Assembly (NCBI GenBank): GCA_903953145.1
Contig: CAJBIL010000036.1
Coordinates: 1 to 7,583, forward strand
Direction of reading: 5' to 3'
DNA from: an uncultured beta proteobacterium
Lineage (GTDB): Bacteria; Pseudomonadota; Gammaproteobacteria; Burkholderiales; Rhodocyclaceae
Length of the DNA: 7,583 bases
Under the pieces are notes generated by a model, which was given only the letters and a program-made list of their open reading frames with translations, was not told where the DNA came from and searched no databases. Shown here one piece after another: positions 5,510 through 7,583 of this stretch. Each line of letters opens with the position of its first letter. The first letter of the stretch is position 1. A program made the position numbers and the translations under genes.

Positions 5510-6044
5510 GCTGACAACGACGCCCGAAGACCACCGCATCGCGCAGCTCACGGCCGCAGCGATTGGCCTCGCGCTGATTGATGCGGCGATCCCCCTGCCC
5601 CTGCCCGGCGTCAAACCGGGGCTGGCCAACATCGTGACGCTGATTGTGCTGGCGCGTTACGGCTGGCGCACGGCGGCGTGGGTGAGCGGCTTGCGGGTGA
5701 TTGCCGGCGGCCTGCTGCTCGGGCAGTTTCTCTCGCCGGGATTTTTCATGAGCCTGAGCGGGGCGTTGCTCAGCCTGGCCGTGCTGGCTTTCGCCATCCG
5801 CCTGCCACGGCGCTGGTTTGGGCCGGTCAGCTGGAGCATTCTCGCGGCCTTCGCGCATATCGGCGGGCAGTTGTTGCTCGCCCGCGTGTGGCTGATTCCG
5901 CATAATGGCCTGTTTTATCTGGTACCGCTTTTTTCCGCAGCTGCGCTCGGCTTCGGTATGATCAACGGCCTGATCGCAGCACGCCTGCTGAGTGAAATGG
6001 CAACCAGCGCACCGGCGCCCGAAACCGAGGTATTCCGTGTCTAA
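5490..6044 (+). CDS. Gx transporter family membrane protein (Hpre_diP_synt_I family, EetB-like)
   Basis: A 184-residue integral membrane protein with about six hydrophobic segments: near 19-36, 43-58, 62-80, 84-103, 112-130 and 141-165. Seen: the family motif PLPGVKPGLANIVTLI (37-52), followed by YGWRTAAWVSGLRVIAGGLL. It is often labelled heptaprenyl diphosphate synthase component I, but the fold and the glycine-rich pattern look like a small ECF-type substrate-binding transporter, so the synthase name is probably misleading. The ATG at 5490 has a near-perfect AAGGAGG (5480-5486) three bases upstream and overlaps the preceding gene by 20 bases. The cytoplasmic tail (168-184) is polar and rich in Pro, Ala and Glu. 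The substrate is unknown; association with quinone, prenyl or flavin metabolism is inferred from neighbours. Confidence 0.87.
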   Translation: MTHSVIKLTTTPEDHRIAQLTAAAIGLALIDAAIPLPLPGVKPGLANIVTLIVLARYGWRTAAWVSGLRVIAGGLLLGQFLSPGFFMSLSGALLSLAVLAFAIRLPRRWFGPVSWSILAAFAHIGGQLLLARVWLIPHNGLFYLVPLFSAAALGFGMINGLIAARLLSEMATSAPAPETEVFRV

Positions 6045-6687
6045 GCCCGAGTCAAATACTGCCGCTAAAACCATCTGCCTCGCGCTCACCGGCGCCTCCG
6101 GCATGCCTTATGGCATTCGTCTGCTTGAGTGCCTGCTCGAAGCCGGCTGCCATGTACAGCTGCTTTATTCTCAGGTCGCGCAGGTCGTCGCCAAGCAGGA
6201 AATGGGGCTGACGTTGCCAGGCAGTGCGAAAGAGGCGCAAACCTATTTTCGCGAACGCTACACTGCGCTACCCGGCCGGCTTGACGTTTATGGCCGTGAA
6301 GAATGGTTCGCCCCGGTCGCCAGCGGCTCGAATCCACCGGATGCGATGGTCGTCTGCCCGTGCACCATGGGCACGCTGGCATCGATTGCACAGGGGCTGG
6401 CCAGCAACCTGATCGAGCGCGCCGCCGACGTGGTGCTCAAGGAAGGCCGAAAACTCGTGCTGGTGCCGCGTGAAACCCCTTTTTCAGCGATCCATCTGGA
6501 AAACATGCTGCGCCTGGTACGTGCCGGCGCAGTGATCCTGCCGCCCAATCCCGGTTTTTACCACCACCCGCAGCGCGTCGAAGACCTGATCGATTTTGTC
6601 GTCGCCCGTATCCTCGACCAGTTGGGCGTAGGGCATGCCCTGATGCAGCGCTGGGGCGCCGCCGGGGAATCCTCTTGGGCTGGCTGA
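6037..6687 (+). CDS. ubiX: UbiX flavin prenyltransferase
   Basis: A 216-residue enzyme that joins dimethylallyl phosphate to FMN, making the prenylated FMN cofactor used by UbiD-type decarboxylases, including the one in ubiquinone synthesis. Seen: FMN-binding LTGASGMPYGIRLLE (17-31), the core PCTMGTLASIAQGLASNLIE (108-127), ADVVLKEGRKLVLVPRETP (130-148) and the PGFYHHP loop (172-178). Length is usual (about 190-220). The start is GTG at 6037, with CGAGG six bases upstream, overlapping the Gx gene by 8 bases. An in-frame ATG at 5992 lies deep in the previous gene and is unlikely. There are about 10 extra polar N-terminal residues before the conserved KTICLALTGASG. The matching ubiD is not in the window. 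Confidence 0.96.
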   Translation: MSKPESNTAAKTICLALTGASGMPYGIRLLECLLEAGCHVQLLYSQVAQVVAKQEMGLTLPGSAKEAQTYFRERYTALPGRLDVYGREEWFAPVASGSNPPDAMVVCPCTMGTLASIAQGLASNLIERAADVVLKEGRKLVLVPRETPFSAIHLENMLRLVRAGAVILPPNPGFYHHPQRVEDLIDFVVARILDQLGVGHALMQRWGAAGESSWAG

Positions 6688-7331
6688 AGTTTCTCGGAAA
6701 AGGCGCGGCATTGAACGCCGGGCCAAGCACGTCGGCCGTGCCGCAGCGGCTCGACATTCCGCTCTTCCCGCTCAGTACTGTGCTGTTTCCCGGTGGCGTG
6801 ATGTCGCTCAAAGTTTTTGAGCAGCGCTACCTTGACATGTCGGCCGCCTGCATGAAAGACGATCTGCCCTTCGGCGTTTGCCTGATTGCGCGCGGCAACG
6901 ATGTCGGGGAGGCCGCCGAGCCGTACCCGGTTGGCACGCTGGCCTACATCGTTCAGGGCGACATGCCGCAACTGGGCATTCTGATGCTGGAAGTGCGCGG
7001 TCGGCGACGTTTTCGCATTGTTTCGCAGGCAGTCGATCAAAGCGGCCTGTTGCGCGCTCAGGTTGAACTGCTCGACGAGCCCGAAACACAGCCGGTTCCC
7101 CATGCGCAGCAGGGCTTGCTACCGCTGCTGCGAAAAATTGCCGGTGACCTCGGCGCGGAAAAAATGCCCGAGCCACACGCCTTTGACGACGCCACCTGGG
7201 TTGGCTACAGGCTGACGGAAGTCGTCCCGGTGCAGGCGCTCGCCAAGCAGAAACTGCTCGAATTGCAGGATCCACTCTCGCGCCTGGAAATCCTCCACAC
7301 CTATCTCGCACAGCGCAAACTGGTCGTCTAG
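6675..7331 (+). CDS. Stand-alone LON substrate-binding-domain protein
   Basis: A 218-residue protein made almost entirely of the LON N-terminal (PUA-like) domain, with no AAA+ ATPase or Ser-Lys protease domain. Seen: LDIPLFPLSTVLFPGGVMSLKVFEQRYLDM (27-56 region), then GTLAYIVQGDMPQLGILMLEVRGRRRFRI (about 88-116), and a helical C-terminus ending in QDPLSRLEILHTYL. These are hallmark blocks of the short LON-domain proteins common in proteobacteria; their role is not settled (a protein-quality adapter is the usual guess). The start is TTG at 6675, with GGGGA (6664-6668) six bases upstream, overlapping ubiX by 13 bases. The next in-frame ATG (6801) would cut into the domain, so the TTG start or a nearby rare codon must be used. 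It ends the overlapping run; no clear U-tract terminator follows. Confidence 0.9.
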   Translation: MGWLKFLGKGAALNAGPSTSAVPQRLDIPLFPLSTVLFPGGVMSLKVFEQRYLDMSAACMKDDLPFGVCLIARGNDVGEAAEPYPVGTLAYIVQGDMPQLGILMLEVRGRRRFRIVSQAVDQSGLLRAQVELLDEPETQPVPHAQQGLLPLLRKIAGDLGAEKMPEPHAFDDATWVGYRLTEVVPVQALAKQKLLELQDPLSRLEILHTYLAQRKLVV

Positions 7332-7361
7332 CGGGGAGTATTAAAACACTATCGGGCTGAA

Positions 7362-7442
7362 TAGCGCATGGATAAACGATCTATCAGCAGCATCGGCTGT
7401 AGATCAAGCATTCATGAGGCTCTCCGAATAGTCGATGCGCTA
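7362..7442. repeat. Nested inverted repeats downstream of the LON-domain gene
   Basis: TAGCGCAT (7362-7369) and ATGCGCTA (7435-7442) are perfect 8-bp inverted repeats. Inside them, GATCTA-T-CAGC (7378-7388) pairs with GCTG-TAGATC (7396-7405), a 10-bp stem with one bulged T and a 7-base loop. No T run follows either stem, so it is not a clear intrinsic terminator. It may be a structured 3' end, a small RNA, or a remnant of mobile DNA. Confidence 0.45.
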
Positions 7443-7493
7443 GATCGCCATTTGGCGCGGCTTTCAGGGCAGCGGCACTTTTAGATACTGCCT

Positions 7494-7583
7494 TTACTGA
7501 CTGCGCCAGAGTTCGTTCTGCCCATTGCTCGTGGGGGGTTCAAGACCGAGATGGCGATAAACAGCGGCTGTCGCCATGCGGCC
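7494..7583 (-). CDS. Possible C-terminal end of an unidentified minus-strand gene
   Basis: From the right edge the minus strand is open for 29 codons and stops with TAA (7494-7496). It reads RMATAAVYRHLGLEPP, then TSNGQNELWRSQ. The composition is protein-like (aliphatic helix, then a polar tail), and the gene would converge on the LON-domain gene. I do not recognise the family. Another minus frame is also open here for 33 codons, so this is a weak call that depends on sequence beyond the window. Confidence 0.25.
   Translation of the reverse strand, partial: GRMATAAVYRHLGLEPPTSNGQNELWRSQ

Noticed and set aside
5499..6104. Minus-strand open frame of 201 codons
   Set aside because: Shadow of the Gx transporter gene; Gln/Arg-rich and family-free.
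7368..7484. Small plus-strand open frame of 38 codons starting MDKRSISS
   Set aside because: It has no ribosome site, overlaps the inverted repeats and shows no recognisable sequence.
7533..7546. GGTTCAAGACC resembling a tRNA T-loop
   Set aside because: No pairing acceptor stem, anticodon arm or D arm can be placed around it.

Overview
The window is about 7.6 kb of GC-rich chromosomal DNA. It looks like a betaproteobacterium, and the Rhodocyclales (Dechloromonas, Azonexus, Thauera relatives) are the best guess. That placement is an inference. It rests on the protein sequences (ExaC-type aldehyde dehydrogenase, RapZ, UbiX, FlaG), the dense GC-rich coding style and a consensus sigma-54 promoter. 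There is no rRNA, tRNA, CRISPR array or insertion sequence that I can support.

Left part (1-1742): the minus strand carries a nearly complete NAD-dependent aldehyde dehydrogenase of the ExaC/AldB type, cut at its C-terminus by the window edge. It is preceded by a textbook -24/-12 (sigma-54) promoter and short palindromes that could bind an activator. The 321-base gap to the next gene also holds a possible flagellar sigma-28 promoter and a 14-bp palindrome pointing right.

Second part (1743-2954): two plus-strand genes form a small flagellar-type unit, a low-complexity Ala/Ser/Gln-rich protein that I cannot name, followed 15 bases later by flaG. No flagellin, fliD or fliS lies next to them. 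A perfect 11-bp inverted repeat swallows the stop codons of flaG and of the convergent downstream gene.

Third part (2977-4149, minus): an M20D metallo-amidohydrolase (hippurate hydrolase/N-acyl amino acid deacylase type), divergent from rapZ across a gap with a 7-bp dyad.

Right part (4263-7331, plus): a compressed five-gene run in which every junction overlaps: rapZ (nucleotide-binding RNase adapter), a membrane-anchored NusG-domain-II protein, a Gx-type membrane transporter, ubiX (flavin prenyltransferase) and a stand-alone LON substrate-binding-domain protein. The NusG-II/Gx pair resembles the EetA/EetB pair of Gram-positive flavin-dependent electron-transfer loci. Here it sits beside an FMN-prenylating enzyme, which makes it the most interesting association in the window.

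The last 250 bases hold nested inverted repeats and perhaps the tail of a minus-strand gene. I see no wholly new system; the unnamed flaG partner and the NusG-II/Gx/UbiX grouping are the leads.
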